In this document: positions 27,895-37,805 of the stretch, piece by piece | Position numbering within the stretch: position 1 is the first letter of the stretch | Layout of the letters: every line of letters starts with the position of its first letter | From: Oceaniglobus ichthyenteri | GTDB taxonomy: Bacteria; Pseudomonadota; Alphaproteobacteria; Rhodobacterales; Rhodobacteraceae | DNA: 64,000 nucleotides | Assembly: GCF_003057885.1 (NCBI RefSeq) | Contig: NZ_QAGK01000003.1 | Coordinates: 1-64,000, forward strand | Direction of reading: 5' to 3' | Translations under genes and position numbers: made by a program | Notes under the pieces: model-generated | The model's input: only the letters and a program-made list of their open reading frames with translations | The model's database searches: none | Told to the model about the DNA's origin: nothing

Positions 27895-28821
27895 TTACAG
27901 GCCCAATTCGGCGCGTACAGCTGTGATGCCCGGCTTGCCGTCTTTGGTTGTTACACCGTCAAGCCAGCCGTTCAAAACGCCGGGATGCGCGGTCAGCCAT
28001 TCCATCGCCGCCACACGAGGCGCTTTGCCGTCGTTCAGGATGCTGCCCATGATTTCATTCTCAAGCTGAAGTGAAAATGCCAGGTTTTTCAAAAGATTGC
28101 CAACATTCTTGCACTCTTGTGTGAACCCTGCGGTGACATTGGTATAAACCGTGGCACCACCCAGATTGGGGCCGAAGAAATCATCGCCACCGGTCAGATA
28201 TTGCATTTCGAACGCGGCGTTCATCGGGTGCGGCTCCCAGCCCAGAAATACGACCGGCTCTTCGCGACGGTTGGCGCGGGCCACTTGGGCCAACATGCCC
28301 TGTTCGCTGGATTCGACCACTTCGAACCCGTCCAGCTCAAAGGCGTTGCCCTCAATCATCGACATGATCTGGCGGTTGCCGTCATTACCGGCCTCAATGC
28401 CGTAAATCTTGCCTTCAAGCGCGTCCTTGTGCGCGGCGATATCGGCAAAGCTGGCAATGCCCAGATCGGCGGCGGTTTTGTTTACGGCCAAGGTGTATTT
28501 CGCCCCGGTCAGGTTAGCGCGCACGGTTTCCACTGTACCGGCCTCGCGGTAGGGGGCCAGATCGCCCTCCATTGTGGGCATCCAGTTGCCCAGAAACACA
28601 TCAATGTCACCCGCGGCCAACGAGGTATAGGTGACCGGCACGCTCAGCACCTTGACGTCGGTGTCGTATCCCAAAGCATCCAGAACAACGGTGGTGGCGG
28701 CGGTGGTGGCGGTGATATCGGTCCAGCCCACATCGGCAAATCTGATCGTGTCGCAATCGGCCAATGCAGCACCGGCCGTGGCGGCCAGGGCCAAGGCGGA
28801 AAGTGTGGTTTTCAACAGCAT
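27895..28821 (-). CDS. choX: Choline ABC transporter substrate-binding protein ChoX
   Basis: The 308-residue periplasmic protein has a signal peptide (MLLKTTLSALALAATAGAALA) and is of OpuAC/ChoX type (CDTIRFADVGWTDITATTA, VFLGNWMPTME, PVVFLGWEPHPMN). The conserved aromatic residues of the quaternary-amine box are in these blocks. The ATG at 28821 is chosen for the signal peptide. It is the first gene of the leftward cho operon and is divergent from betI across a perfect palindrome. Confidence 0.93.
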   Translation of the reverse strand: MLLKTTLSALALAATAGAALADCDTIRFADVGWTDITATTAATTVVLDALGYDTDVKVLSVPVTYTSLAAGDIDVFLGNWMPTMEGDLAPYREAGTVETVRANLTGAKYTLAVNKTAADLGIASFADIAAHKDALEGKIYGIEAGNDGNRQIMSMIEGNAFELDGFEVVESSEQGMLAQVARANRREEPVVFLGWEPHPMNAAFEMQYLTGGDDFFGPNLGGATVYTNVTAGFTQECKNVGNLLKNLAFSLQLENEIMGSILNDGKAPRVAAMEWLTAHPGVLNGWLDGVTTKDGKPGITAVRAELGL

Positions 28822-28841
28822 ATCAAGCTCCGTATTTTTTG

Positions 28842-28861
28842 TTGATTGACTGATCAATCAA
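28842..28861. promoter_or_regulatory. BetI-type operator
   Basis: TTGATTGA-CTGA-TCAATCAA is a perfect 8-bp inverted repeat at 28842-28861 between choX and betI. BetI is a TetR-family dimer that binds such AT-rich palindromes and is released by choline (family knowledge). Its position allows control of both divergent operons. Confidence 0.8.
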
Positions 28862-28902
28862 AATTCATTTACCCTTGGTCGGTACTCTAAGCGAGGTTCA
28901 GA

Positions 28903-29481
28903 ATGCCCAAGGTTGGAATAGAGCCTATCAGGCGCGACGCATTGGTGAAAGCAACGATCCACGAGATCGGCTGCGCCGGATCACTTGACGTGACGGTGGG
29001 CCAGATCGCGCGCCGTGCCGGTATGTCGACCGCCCTGGCGCATCACTATTTCGGTGGCAAGGATCAGATTTTTCTGGCCGCCATGCGCCATATTCTGGGC
29101 CTCTACGGCGCCTCTGTGCGCGGCGCGCTTATGGGCGCGACCGATCCGCGTGACCGGTTGGGACGTATCGTGCGGGCAAATTTCGAACCTGCCAATTTCC
29201 GCCGCGAGGTGATCGCCGCCTGGCTGACGTTTTATGTGCAGGCCCACACCGTCCCCGAGGCGGGCCGCCTGTTGCGCGTTTATCAACGGCGGTTGCATTC
29301 GAACCTGTTGCACAACCTTAAACCGCTGTGCGGCGCGCGCGCGGGCGAGGTGGCCGATATCATTGGCGCGCTGATTGACGGGCTGTACCTGCGCGCGGCC
29401 CTGGGCGGAGAGATTGACGGCATCACCGCCGCCGCGCGGGTTCTGACGGTGATGGAGGGTCTGATCGACGCCAAACCGTGA
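28903..29481 (+). CDS. betI: Transcriptional repressor BetI
   Basis: The 192-residue TetR-family protein begins MPKVGIEPIRRDALVKATI and has the HTH VGQIARRAGMSTALAHHYFGGKDQ, the recognisable BetI form, and the effector-domain block VIAAWLTFYVQA. It is expected to repress the bet and cho genes and to be relieved by choline. It is followed 51 bases later by betB. Confidence 0.96.
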   Translation: MPKVGIEPIRRDALVKATIHEIGCAGSLDVTVGQIARRAGMSTALAHHYFGGKDQIFLAAMRHILGLYGASVRGALMGATDPRDRLGRIVRANFEPANFRREVIAAWLTFYVQAHTVPEAGRLLRVYQRRLHSNLLHNLKPLCGARAGEVADIIGALIDGLYLRAALGGEIDGITAAARVLTVMEGLIDAKP

Positions 29482-29532
29482 CTATGCCTCGCCGCCTACC
29501 GAAACACTGAATTTCTGGACCTTCTGAATACC

Positions 29533-30990
29533 ATGACCCACACAACCCAACCCACCGCCAGCCATTTCATTGATGGTGAATATGTCGAAGACACCGCAGG
29601 CGATGTGATCACCTGCATCTATCCGGCCACGGGCAAACCGATTGCCACCGTCCATGCCGCCACCCCCGCGGTGGTGGAGCGCGCCCTGGCCGCCGCCAAA
29701 CGCGCCGGGCCGATCTGGGCCGCGATGAGCGGGACCGAGAGGGGCCGCATCCTGCGCCGCGCCGCCGATATCATCCGCGCGCGCAACCACGACCTGAGCG
29801 TGCTGGAAACATATGACACCGGCAAACCCTATAGCGAAACAAGCGTGGCCGACGCCACCAGTGGGGCCGATGCGTTGGAATATTTCGGCGGTCTGGCCGG
29901 ATCGTTGACCGGCGAACATATCCAATTGGGGGGTGATTGGGTCTATACCGTGCGCGAACCCTTGGGCGTCTGTGTCGGGATCGGCGCGTGGAATTACCCC
30001 ACGCAAATCGCCTGTTGGAAGGCGGCACCGGCCCTGGCCTGTGGCAATACCATGGTGTTCAAACCCAGCGAAACAACCCCGCTTTGCGCGCTGAAAGTGG
30101 CCGAAATTCTGGTTGAGGCGGGGGCACCGGTCGGCGTGTTCAACGTGGTGCAGGGCATGGGCGCGGTTGGCGCGGCGCTGGTAGGTGATGAAAGGGTCGC
30201 AAAAGTATCGCTAACCGGATCGGTGCCCACCGGGCGGCGCGTCTATGCGGCCGCAGCCGAAGGCATGAAACACGTCACAATGGAGTTGGGCGGCAAGTCA
30301 CCCTTGGTGATTTTCGACGATGCTGATCTGGAAAACGCGGTGTCAGGGGCGATCCTGGCCAATTTCTATTCCACGGGTCAGGTGTGTTCCAATGGCACAC
30401 GGGTGTTTGTGCAACGCGGGCTGCACGCGGAATTTGTCGCCCGCCTGAATGCGCGTCTGGCCAATGTGGTGATGGGTGATCCGATGGACCCGGCGGTGAA
30501 TTATGGCCCGATGGTAAGCGAGGCACAAATGCAGATCGTGCAAGGTTTTATCGCCAAAGGCATTGAAGAGGGCGCAACCCTGGCCCATGGCGGCAACCGC
30601 GTGGCGCGTGATGGATTTTTCCTGGAGCCCACGGTGTTCACCGATGTCACCGACGATATGACCATCGCGCGCGATGAAATCTTCGGCCCGGTCCTGTCGG
30701 TTTTCGCGTTCGATACCGAGGACGAGGTGATGGCCCGTGCCAACGCTACGCCCTTTGGTCTGGCCGCCGGGGTGTTCACCAATGATCTGACCCGCGCGCA
30801 CCGGGTGGCGCAGGGGTTTGAGGCAGGCACCTGTTACATCAACACCTACAACCTGGCCCCGGTCGAAGCGCCGTTTGGCGGTGTAAAAGCCAGCGGTGTG
30901 GGCCGTGAAAACAGCAAAGAGGCGATCAACCATTACAGCCAGGTGCGATCGGTTTATGTGGCGATGGGCGATGTGGAGGCTCCGTTTTAA
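29533..30990 (+). CDS. betB: Betaine-aldehyde dehydrogenase BetB
   Basis: The 485-residue ALDH has the catalytic Glu in [11 protein letters not shown], the nucleophile Cys in [16 protein letters not shown] and the NAD-binding [12 protein letters not shown]. It converts betaine aldehyde to glycine betaine in osmoprotection and choline catabolism. The start [20 protein letters not shown] is the usual BetB N terminus. Confidence 0.96.
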   Translation: MTHTTQPTASHFIDGEYVEDTAGDVITCIYPATGKPIATVHAATPAVVERALAAAKRAGPIWAAMSGTERGRILRRAADIIRARNHDLSVLETYDTGKPYSETSVADATSGADALEYFGGLAGSLTGEHIQLGGDWVYTVREPLGVCVGIGAWNYPTQIACWKAAPALACGNTMVFKPSETTPLCALKVAEILVEAGAPVGVFNVVQGMGAVGAALVGDERVAKVSLTGSVPTGRRVYAAAAEGMKHVTMELGGKSPLVIFDDADLENAVSGAILANFYSTGQVCSNGTRVFVQRGLHAEFVARLNARLANVVMGDPMDPAVNYGPMVSEAQMQIVQGFIAKGIEEGATLAHGGNRVARDGFFLEPTVFTDVTDDMTIARDEIFGPVLSVFAFDTEDEVMARANATPFGLAAGVFTNDLTRAHRVAQGFEAGTCYINTYNLAPVEAPFGGVKASGVGRENSKEAINHYSQVRSVYVAMGDVEAPF

Positions 30991-30991
30991 G

Positions 30992-31078
30992 ATGGCGAAG
31001 TTTGACCAAAAGGAGCGCTACCGCGCATTTCCATATAACACGCGGCACCGCGACGCCCAAATCGAACGGTGGTTCTGA
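30992..31078 (+). CDS. Candidate 28-residue ORF between betB and betA
   Basis: An ATG directly after the betB stop opens a frame of 28 codons ([20 protein letters not shown]...ERWF) whose TGA overlaps the betA ATG as TGATG. It fills the whole betB-betA spacer, and such an overlap is typical of translational coupling. It has no recognisable family. It could be a real leader-like peptide or chance. Confidence 0.35.
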   Translation: MAKFDQKERYRAFPYNTRHRDAQIERWF

Positions 31079-32736
31079 TGGAGGCGGATTTTGTCATCGT
31101 CGGCGCGGGCAGTGCCGGGTGTGCCATGGCCTATCGGTTGTCCGAGGCCGGATCATCGGTGTTGGTGATCGAACATGGCGGCAGCGATGCCGGGCCGTTC
31201 ATTCAGATGCCCGGCGCCTTGTCATTTCCGATGAACATGCCGCGCTATGACTGGGGCTACAAGACCGAACCCGAACCGCATCTGGGCAATCGCCGCATGG
31301 CCACGCCGCGGGGCAAGGTGATTGGTGGCTCGTCCTCGATCAATGGCATGGTCTATGTTCGCGGTCATGCCCGCGATTTTGATACCTGGGCCGATATGGG
31401 CGCCACCGGCTGGGGATTTGCCGATGTGCTGCCCTATTACAAACGCATGGAAACCTGGCACGATGGCGGCCATGGCGGCGATCCGGCCTGGCGCGGCACC
31501 AATGGGCCACTGCATGTATCGCGCGGGCGGCGGGACAATCCATTGGTTCAGGCATTCGTTCAGGCCGGCGTGCAGGCGGGTTATCCCGCCACCGATGATT
31601 ATAACGGCGCCCAACAAGAGGGCTTTGGCCCGATGGAGGCGACGATATACAAGGGGCGGCGGTGGTCGGCGGCGAATGCCTATCTGAAACCGGCGTTGAA
31701 GCGAAAAAATTGCGATATTGTGCGGGCCTTGGCCTGTCGTGTGGTGATCGAGGAGGGCCGCGCCGTCGGGGTCGAGGTGCAGCGCGGCGCCACCCGGCAG
31801 ATCGTGCGCGCCCGGCGCGAGGTGATCCTGGCCGCGTCGTCGATGAATTCGCCCAAGTTATTGATGCTGTCGGGTATCGGCCCCGGCGCGCATTTGGCCG
31901 AACACGGAATTGATGTGCTGGCCGATCGTCCCGGCGTTGGTGCCAACCTTCAGGATCATCTGGAATTGTATGTGCAGATGGCCGCAACCCAACCGGTTAG
32001 CCTGTTTCGATACTGGAACCTGTGGGGCAAGGCCTATGTGGGCGCGCGGTGGCTGTCCACCGGCACCGGGCCGGGTGCGAGCAATCAGTTTGAAAGTGCG
32101 GCCTTCATCCGCAGCCGGGCGGGCATCGCTTATCCCGACATCCAGTATCATTTTCTGCCCATCGCCGTGCGGTATGATGGTCAAACAGCTGCCGAAGGCC
32201 ACGGGTTTCAGGCCCATGTCGGCCCGATGCGCAGCACATCGCGCGGCTCGGTCAGCTTGCGCAGCGCCGATCCGGCAGCGGCCCCGGTGATCCGGTTCAA
32301 TTACATGTCACAGGCACAGGATTGGGCCGATTTCCGCACCTGCATTCGCCTGACCCGGGAAATTTTCGGTCAACCGGCCTTTGGCCCCTACGTCGGCCAT
32401 GAAATTCAGCCCGGCGCACAGGCGCAAACCGATGACGAGCTGAATGATGTGATCCGCGATCATGTGGAAAGCGCCTATCATCCCTGTGGCACCGCGCGGA
32501 TGGGGCGGGCCGATGATCCGGGCGCGGTGGTTGACCCACACTGCCGGGTGATCGGGGTTGATCGCCTGCGCCTGGCCGACAGTTCAATTTTTCCCCAGAT
32601 CACCAATGGCAATTTGAATGCCCCCTCAATCATGGTAGGAGAGAAAGCGTCAGATCATATTCTGGGGCGCACACCGCTGGCGGCGGATGATGCCACGCCC
32701 TGGATGCATCCGAATTGGGAAATTACACAACGATGA
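31078..32736 (+). CDS. betA: Choline dehydrogenase BetA
   Basis: The 552-residue GMC oxidoreductase has the FAD-binding GAGSAG at residues 9-14, the GMC signature [20 protein letters not shown], and the active-site His region [12 protein letters not shown] near the C terminus. It oxidises choline to betaine aldehyde at the membrane. It overlaps the preceding small ORF by one base and the downstream hemerythrin gene by four. Confidence 0.96.
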   Translation: MEADFVIVGAGSAGCAMAYRLSEAGSSVLVIEHGGSDAGPFIQMPGALSFPMNMPRYDWGYKTEPEPHLGNRRMATPRGKVIGGSSSINGMVYVRGHARDFDTWADMGATGWGFADVLPYYKRMETWHDGGHGGDPAWRGTNGPLHVSRGRRDNPLVQAFVQAGVQAGYPATDDYNGAQQEGFGPMEATIYKGRRWSAANAYLKPALKRKNCDIVRALACRVVIEEGRAVGVEVQRGATRQIVRARREVILAASSMNSPKLLMLSGIGPGAHLAEHGIDVLADRPGVGANLQDHLELYVQMAATQPVSLFRYWNLWGKAYVGARWLSTGTGPGASNQFESAAFIRSRAGIAYPDIQYHFLPIAVRYDGQTAAEGHGFQAHVGPMRSTSRGSVSLRSADPAAAPVIRFNYMSQAQDWADFRTCIRLTREIFGQPAFGPYVGHEIQPGAQAQTDDELNDVIRDHVESAYHPCGTARMGRADDPGAVVDPHCRVIGVDRLRLADSSIFPQITNGNLNAPSIMVGEKASDHILGRTPLAADDATPWMHPNWEITQR

Positions 32737-33278
32737 CAGATTTGGCACATCGCACCGGCCTGCCCGAAGGCTTGCGCATTCTGGCCGATCAAATGCCGCG
32801 CGACACCTGGGAGGGCCATGAAAACTTTGATGGCCTGACCCGGTTCTGGATGGAGCGTCATTTGATGTTTCGCGAGGTGCTGGGCCGGTTGCAGACCGGC
32901 AGTCAGGCCTATCTCGATGGCAATCGCGAGGCACAATCCTATATCCATGAAACCGGGCGGTATGCGGGCTTCCTGCTGAATCAATTGCACGAACACCACA
33001 CCATAGAAGATGATCACTATTTCCCGAAACTCACAATTCTCGAACCGCGCCTGATGGCGGGGTTTGAACTTCTTGATCGTGATCATCAGGCGTTGGATGG
33101 CCATATCAGCGCTTTGGCCGATAGGACAAATGCGGTGCTGCGCGGTGTTTCGCGCGATACGGCAGGCGCGCTTGAAACCCATTTGGCGCAGTTCAAGACA
33201 TTTCTAAACCGCCACCTGCTCGACGAAGAAGATCTGGTCGTGCCAATCATCCTGACACACGGCGGTGTCGATTTGTAA
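32733..33278 (+). CDS. Hemerythrin-like domain protein
   Basis: The 181-residue, mostly helical protein has His/Glu motifs spaced as in hemerythrin-type di-iron proteins: [37 protein letters not shown] and [11 protein letters not shown]. It overlaps betA by an ATGA junction, so it is made with the choline genes. A role in oxygen or iron handling, or in protecting BetA or the membrane chain, is possible but not shown. Confidence 0.82.
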   Translation: MTDLAHRTGLPEGLRILADQMPRDTWEGHENFDGLTRFWMERHLMFREVLGRLQTGSQAYLDGNREAQSYIHETGRYAGFLLNQLHEHHTIEDDHYFPKLTILEPRLMAGFELLDRDHQALDGHISALADRTNAVLRGVSRDTAGALETHLAQFKTFLNRHLLDEEDLVVPIILTHGGVDL

Positions 33279-33340
33279 GGCGCAACGCTATGTTTTTTCT
33301 TGCGAAAACTATCCTCGGGGGTGAATTGCCGCAGGCAAGA

Positions 33341-33357
33341 GGGGGCAGACAGCCCCC
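33341..33357. terminator. GGGGGC hairpin between convergent genes
   Basis: GGGGGC (33341-33346), AGACA loop, GCCCCC (33352-33357) abuts the stop of the leftward CoxG-like gene and follows the hemerythrin gene. There is no U-run on either strand, so efficiency is doubtful. Confidence 0.35.
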
Positions 33358-33819
33358 TTACTCCGCCTCACCCTGATCGCCGCCCTCAACGTGATCCTTG
33401 AACTGGGTGAAAAACTGATCCGACAGTTTGCGTGCCACCCCATCAATCAATCGGCTGCCCAATTGCGCCAGTTTGCCGCCCACGGCCACATCTGCGACAT
33501 AGGACAGCTCGGTGCCATCTTCGACCTCGGCCAGAACAACGTTTGCACCGCCTTTGGCAAATCCCGCGACGCCGCCCTTGCCTTCGCCCGAGATACGATA
33601 GCTTTCGGGCGGGTTCGCATCCGAAAGGGCGACGATGCCTTTGAAGGTGGCCTTTACCGGGCCGATTTTTTGTTTCACCACCGCCTCAAACCCGTCTTCG
33701 GCACTGCCTGACAATTCTTCGCAGCCGGGGATGCAGGCGCGCAATGTGTCGGGATTGTTGAGATGCGCCCAAACCGTTTCGCGGTCGGCGTTGATGATAC
33801 GGCTGCCCGTCAGTTCCAT
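33358..33819 (-). CDS. CoxG-like SRPBCC protein
   Basis: The 153-residue protein starts MELTGSRIINADRETVWAHL and contains LRACIPGCEELSG and VAVGGKLAQLGSRLIDGVAR, the pattern of the CoxG / carbon-monoxide-dehydrogenase subunit G family. The SRPBCC fold binds hydrophobic ligands. CoxG helps anchor CO dehydrogenase to the membrane in carboxydotrophs, but no cox genes are in this window, so the role here is open. Confidence 0.88.
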   Translation of the reverse strand: MELTGSRIINADRETVWAHLNNPDTLRACIPGCEELSGSAEDGFEAVVKQKIGPVKATFKGIVALSDANPPESYRISGEGKGGVAGFAKGGANVVLAEVEDGTELSYVADVAVGGKLAQLGSRLIDGVARKLSDQFFTQFKDHVEGGDQGEAE

Positions 33820-33877
33820 AGGTTCCTCCCTCTAGGCCCACAGGGATACCCGCAGGCCCCGATTGGGTAAAGGGGCG

Positions 33878-35269
33878 TCAGCGATCAACGCTATAGGGCA
33901 GGGTGCCGCGCCGGTCGGGGTCGATGGTCAGGCGGCGTTCCAAGGGCGGCACCGAACGTTGATGGCAATTTTGCCGCTCGCAAATGCGGCAGGATATGCC
34001 GATGGGTTCAAATGCGGCGCTGGCCGTAAGGTCCAGCGTATCGGCATAAACCAGGGCGGGGGCGTGTTTCACCTCGCAGCCCAACCCAATGGCAAACCGG
34101 CGCGTCGGGGCGGTAAAACTGCCCCCCGGTTTGGACACATCGCGCGCCACCGAAAGGTACCGCAGCCCATCGGGAGTTTGCGCCAGTTGCCGCAAAAACC
34201 GCCCCGGGGTTTCAAAGGCGCGGTGCACATTCCACAACGGACACGCCCCGCCAAACCGGGCAAATTGCAATTGAGTGGCAGAGTGGCGTTTGGTGATCGT
34301 GCCGGCCTGATCGACCCGCACAAAGAAAAACGGCACGCCCTTGGCACCGGGGCGTTGCAGGGTTGAAAGCCGGTGCGCCACCTGTTCGATGCTGGCCCCG
34401 AACCGGTCTGACAGCATTTCCAGATCGTGACGGGTGTCCTGCGCCGCCTTCAGAAACGCGGTATAGGGCAGCAGCGCGGCACCGGCGAAATAGTTGGCCA
34501 GGCCCAGCTTGGCGATCTGGCGGGCTTCATCGCTTTGAAAACGGGCCAGATCCAGCGTTGCCTCGAACAAATCATCCTGGGTCAGCACCGCCAGTTGATG
34601 CAACAGTTGAAATGCCCGGGTGGCGGGGGCCGCACGCGCCGAAAGGGTCAGCGTGCCTGCCGCACTGTCATAGGCGCGCAACAGATCGGTATCCTGTGTG
34701 CGGGTTTCCACCCCGTGTCGGGCCAGGGCCGCATGGGCGCGCGCCACCGCATCGCCCGGCCCGGCGAAATGTTCGGCGGCACGATCGACCGCATCGATAT
34801 AATTGTCGCAGTAATGGAAGAAATCGCGCACCTCTTCCCATGGGCTGTGTTGCAGGCGCGCGCCGTCGCGGCCCAATGCTTCGTCAAACGAGGCCAGGCG
34901 TTCATGGGCCTGTCGATAACTGCGATGCAGATGCAGAAAGGCGCGCGCCAACGCGGGCGCATTCGAGGCGGCCAGCCGCAGATCCGCCAAAGGCGGCGGG
35001 TCATCGGTGAACACGGGGTCTGCCAAGGCTTCGCGCATGTCGGTGATCACACGCTCGGCCTCGCCCGTGCTCAGTTCGGTCACATCAAAGCCAAATTCAC
35101 TGGCCAAGGCCAGAACCACACCGGTAGACACCGGGCGGTGATTGTTCTCCATCTGGTTCAGGTAAGGCAGCGACACGCCCAACTTTTCGGCAAACGCCTT
35201 TTGGGTCAGCGACAGGCCGGTGCGGATATCACGCAGTTTCACCCCGGCATAAAGTTTCTGATTGGCCAT
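33878..35269 (-). CDS. XRE-family regulator, ScfR/RamB-like
   Basis: The 463-residue protein has an N-terminal XRE helix-turn-helix (LSLTQKAFAEKLGVSLPYLNQMENNHRPVS region, split here as residues 19-48), a long helical middle domain of the IrrE/DUF955-like type, and a C-terminal DUF2083 domain with GISCRICERQNCHQRSVPP. The family includes short-chain fatty-acyl regulators such as MccR and RamB that control the glyoxylate and methylcitrate pathways. The C-terminal Cys cluster is a family feature. It is a single leftward gene. Confidence 0.87.
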   Translation of the reverse strand: MANQKLYAGVKLRDIRTGLSLTQKAFAEKLGVSLPYLNQMENNHRPVSTGVVLALASEFGFDVTELSTGEAERVITDMREALADPVFTDDPPPLADLRLAASNAPALARAFLHLHRSYRQAHERLASFDEALGRDGARLQHSPWEEVRDFFHYCDNYIDAVDRAAEHFAGPGDAVARAHAALARHGVETRTQDTDLLRAYDSAAGTLTLSARAAPATRAFQLLHQLAVLTQDDLFEATLDLARFQSDEARQIAKLGLANYFAGAALLPYTAFLKAAQDTRHDLEMLSDRFGASIEQVAHRLSTLQRPGAKGVPFFFVRVDQAGTITKRHSATQLQFARFGGACPLWNVHRAFETPGRFLRQLAQTPDGLRYLSVARDVSKPGGSFTAPTRRFAIGLGCEVKHAPALVYADTLDLTASAAFEPIGISCRICERQNCHQRSVPPLERRLTIDPDRRGTLPYSVDR

Positions 35270-35319
35270 GACACCCCCAAGCTTTGCAAACCCGGTTTAG
35301 CCTTTGCAAAGCGGGCGCG

Positions 35320-36537
35320 CTAGCCCGTGGTCATCACCCGGTCCCGGCGCACGGTGTAAACCGCACTGGCACAAGACAGCGCAGCCGTTACAGCCATCAA
35401 GACAATCAGCGGCAGCGCGGAATTGCGCCCCTCAAGCAATATGCCAGCCAGAACCGACAGCGCGGCACCGCCCCCAATCATGATTGCCCCACCCAGCCCG
35501 CTTGCCGTGCCCGCCAGATGTGGCCGCACCGACAACATGCCAGACGTCGCATTGGGCAAAACCAGACCGTTGCCCAAACCGACAGAGATCATGAAACCAA
35601 AAAAGGTGTAAGGATTGCTGAAACCCGCAACATTGACAATCAAGGCGACAAACAGCCCGGTGGCCGACAGGAATGTACCAGTCAGAACCATCGCGTTGAT
35701 GCCAAACTGAACGGCAAAACGGCCGGTGATGAAATTACCCATCATATACCCAATGGCCGGCGCGCCAAAGAACAGCCCCAAGGTGGCAGCGTCCATTCCA
35801 AACACATTGGTGCCCACATAAGGCGCCCCCCCGAGATACGCAAAGAATGCGCCCGAGGTGAACGCCGCGGTCAGGCAATAGCCCCAAAACCGCCGCGAGG
35901 TCAGCAATTCGGGATACTGACGGACCTGTTCCAAAAGGCTCGACGAGGATTTGACGGCAGTTTCGCCCAGGTCTTTCCAGGCCAGAATGGTGACAAGAAC
36001 GCCCAGTATCGCCAGCACCCAAAAGCTGGCCTTCCAGCCAAACAGGCCATCCAGCGCACCGCCCACGGCGGGGGCGATCATCGGCGCCACGGCCATCCCC
36101 ATGGTGACATAGCCGATCATCGACGCGGCGCGGTCTTGGGAAAACATATCGCGGATCACGGCGCGCGACAGAACCATGCCGGAAATGATGATGGCCTGAA
36201 CCACCCGCAGCGTCAGAAAAACCTCAACGTTGGGGGCATATATGCATGCAACCGTGGCAATCACGAACACCACACAGCCAAACAGGATCACCGGCCGCCG
36301 CCCGTAGCGATCACTGACCGGGCCAATGAACAACTGCAACACCGCATTCCCGACAAGATACAGCGCAACCGACAATTGCATCGTTGCATAATCGGTTTCA
36401 AAATACGCCGTCATGCCGGGCAGCGACGGCAAAAAGATATTCATCGCCAGCGCCGAAACTCCGGCAAGCAGAATCAAGGTCAGGATATGGGGGGGTGTCG
36501 TGCGGTCTAAAAACCGTACAGAAATTGCTTTGGTCAT
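35320..36537 (-). CDS. Bcr/CflA-type MFS drug efflux transporter
   Basis: The 405-residue protein has twelve predicted helices and the Bcr/CflA signature: LSVALYLVGNAVLQLFIGP, then VSDRYGRRPVILFG (motif A). It is expected to export drugs or small metabolites using the proton gradient. It starts 251 bases downstream of the end of the exonuclease gene, and no gene was found in that gap (36538-36788). Confidence 0.88.
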   Translation of the reverse strand: MTKAISVRFLDRTTPPHILTLILLAGVSALAMNIFLPSLPGMTAYFETDYATMQLSVALYLVGNAVLQLFIGPVSDRYGRRPVILFGCVVFVIATVACIYAPNVEVFLTLRVVQAIIISGMVLSRAVIRDMFSQDRAASMIGYVTMGMAVAPMIAPAVGGALDGLFGWKASFWVLAILGVLVTILAWKDLGETAVKSSSSLLEQVRQYPELLTSRRFWGYCLTAAFTSGAFFAYLGGAPYVGTNVFGMDAATLGLFFGAPAIGYMMGNFITGRFAVQFGINAMVLTGTFLSATGLFVALIVNVAGFSNPYTFFGFMISVGLGNGLVLPNATSGMLSVRPHLAGTASGLGGAIMIGGGAALSVLAGILLEGRNSALPLIVLMAVTAALSCASAVYTVRRDRVMTTG

Positions 36538-36788
36538 ATGCAGGCCGCCAGGCGCGTGGTGGGGCGTGGCCCGCGGTGCAGGCGCAAAATGGTTGGATTC
36601 ATGGTATGTAACCGGCTGTAATGGTTATGAAAATTCTCTGGCACGGCCGCGCATGCGCAGGGTGTCGTCAAGATACCTAGTGCGCATGGCGCCGATTGGC
36701 AAAGACAAATGCAGCTGTGCCGTGGCGCGGGCGGTCATCGGGCAGGCCGGGACGCCGGGCAAAACCAGGCCCGATTGCGATTGGCCAA
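36538..36788. other. Gap with no gene seen
   Basis: The 251-base stretch upstream of the MFS transporter is presumably its promoter region. I see no coding frame or strong hairpin. A rightward open frame crossing it (to 37006) runs antisense to the exonuclease and lacks a family look. Confidence 0.4.
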
Positions 36789-37430
36789 TCAATCCGGTGA
36801 TGGGGCGGTTGGGGTTTCAGACCGCGCTTTTCCGGTTGGTTTTGCCACCGGCAGGATCAATTGTTCAAACGGCATCACAAGACGGGTTTCGGCATGCAGC
36901 ACAACCATGGCCGCCGCGCGCGCGTCTTCGCCTGCATCGTGGTGTTCGAAATTCAGCTGCAACACCTTTTTCAGATGCGCCAACCCGTGACCGCCATTTC
37001 CCTTGAATTCGGGCCAGGCGCGCCGCGCAATTTTCACGCTGTCGCTCCATCGCAGGGGCGGGGCCTCCAGGCCGCAGGTGTCACAGGCGGCATTGATCGC
37101 GCGTTTGTCAAAACTGCTGTGTTGCACGATGTGATGGCGCGACAGTAACGGCAGGATCGCCGACAAGGCATCGGGAAAGGTGGGCGCGCCCAAAACGTCA
37201 TCGGGGCGGATGCCGTGCAAGGCGATGTTGAACCTGTCGAATCTGCTGCGGGGATCGACCAGCATGGAAAATGTCAGGATTTCATTGTCAGGGCGCACAC
37301 AGGCCAGCCCGATCTGGCAAATGCTGGCGGCATCGCCGCAGGCCGTTTCAACATCCAGCGCGACAAAACGGAAATCGCCCTGCGGTACGCGGCGCAAATG
37401 GGCAAAGCTCTGGCGATTGGGGGCGATCAT
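36789..37430 (-). CDS. DEDDh 3'-5' exonuclease
   Basis: The 213-residue protein has the three exonuclease motifs of the DnaQ superfamily: FVALDVETA with Asp26 and Glu28, ILPLLSRHHIVQHSSFDKRA, and HHDAGEDARAAA with the His/Asp pair. It resembles stand-alone DnaQ/epsilon-like nucleases. It may act in DNA or RNA trimming. It is divergent from the haem-protein cluster. Confidence 0.85.
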   Translation of the reverse strand: MIAPNRQSFAHLRRVPQGDFRFVALDVETACGDAASICQIGLACVRPDNEILTFSMLVDPRSRFDRFNIALHGIRPDDVLGAPTFPDALSAILPLLSRHHIVQHSSFDKRAINAACDTCGLEAPPLRWSDSVKIARRAWPEFKGNGGHGLAHLKKVLQLNFEHHDAGEDARAAAMVVLHAETRLVMPFEQLILPVAKPTGKARSETPTAPSPD

Positions 37431-37560
37431 CGGGCTGACTCGTGCTGTGGGCGTTGCGGTTTTTTAGCGGACAGCGTTCAAATTTGACAGGGTCGCGCCG
37501 GCAATCGGGTGAAAACAGCATTAATTTGGTATTTGCAATGCGCATTTGGCGGCGATATAC

Positions 37561-37583
37561 AATAGGCATCAGAAATACCTATT
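37561..37583 (+). promoter_or_regulatory. Inverted repeat AATAGG-N11-CCTATT
   Basis: An AT-rich inverted repeat lies 14 bases before the ATG of the small membrane gene that leads the HTHP/NnrS cluster. It does not match the FNR/Dnr pattern seen elsewhere in the window. It is a possible operator for another factor, or part of a hairpin in the leader. Confidence 0.35.
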
Positions 37584-37596
37584 AGGGGTAGAATCA

Positions 37597-37752
37597 ATGA
37601 CACTGTCCGAAGCATTTTTATGGCCGGGAACCAAAGTCTGCGAACGTCTGGGCATCGACCCCGAAGGCGAGGCGGGGCTGATCCGATGGCTGATCAACAC
37701 GCTTGTTTACCTTGTGATAAGCCTGATTTTCGTCTGGATCATTGTGGTTTAA
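37597..37752 (+). CDS. Small single-TM protein
   Basis: The 51-residue protein (ATG at 37597) has a soluble N-terminal half and one C-terminal TM segment (LINTLVYLVISLIFVWIIVV). It is the first gene of the HTHP-DUF6522-NnrS-NnrU group. I do not recognise it. Its AGGGG-containing leader supports translation. Confidence 0.6.
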   Translation: MTLSEAFLWPGTKVCERLGIDPEGEAGLIRWLINTLVYLVISLIFVWIIVV

Positions 37753-37805
37753 CGTTGCCGCATGCATCCTGCTGACCAATAGAGACACACCGAAAGGCCC
37801 CAAAT

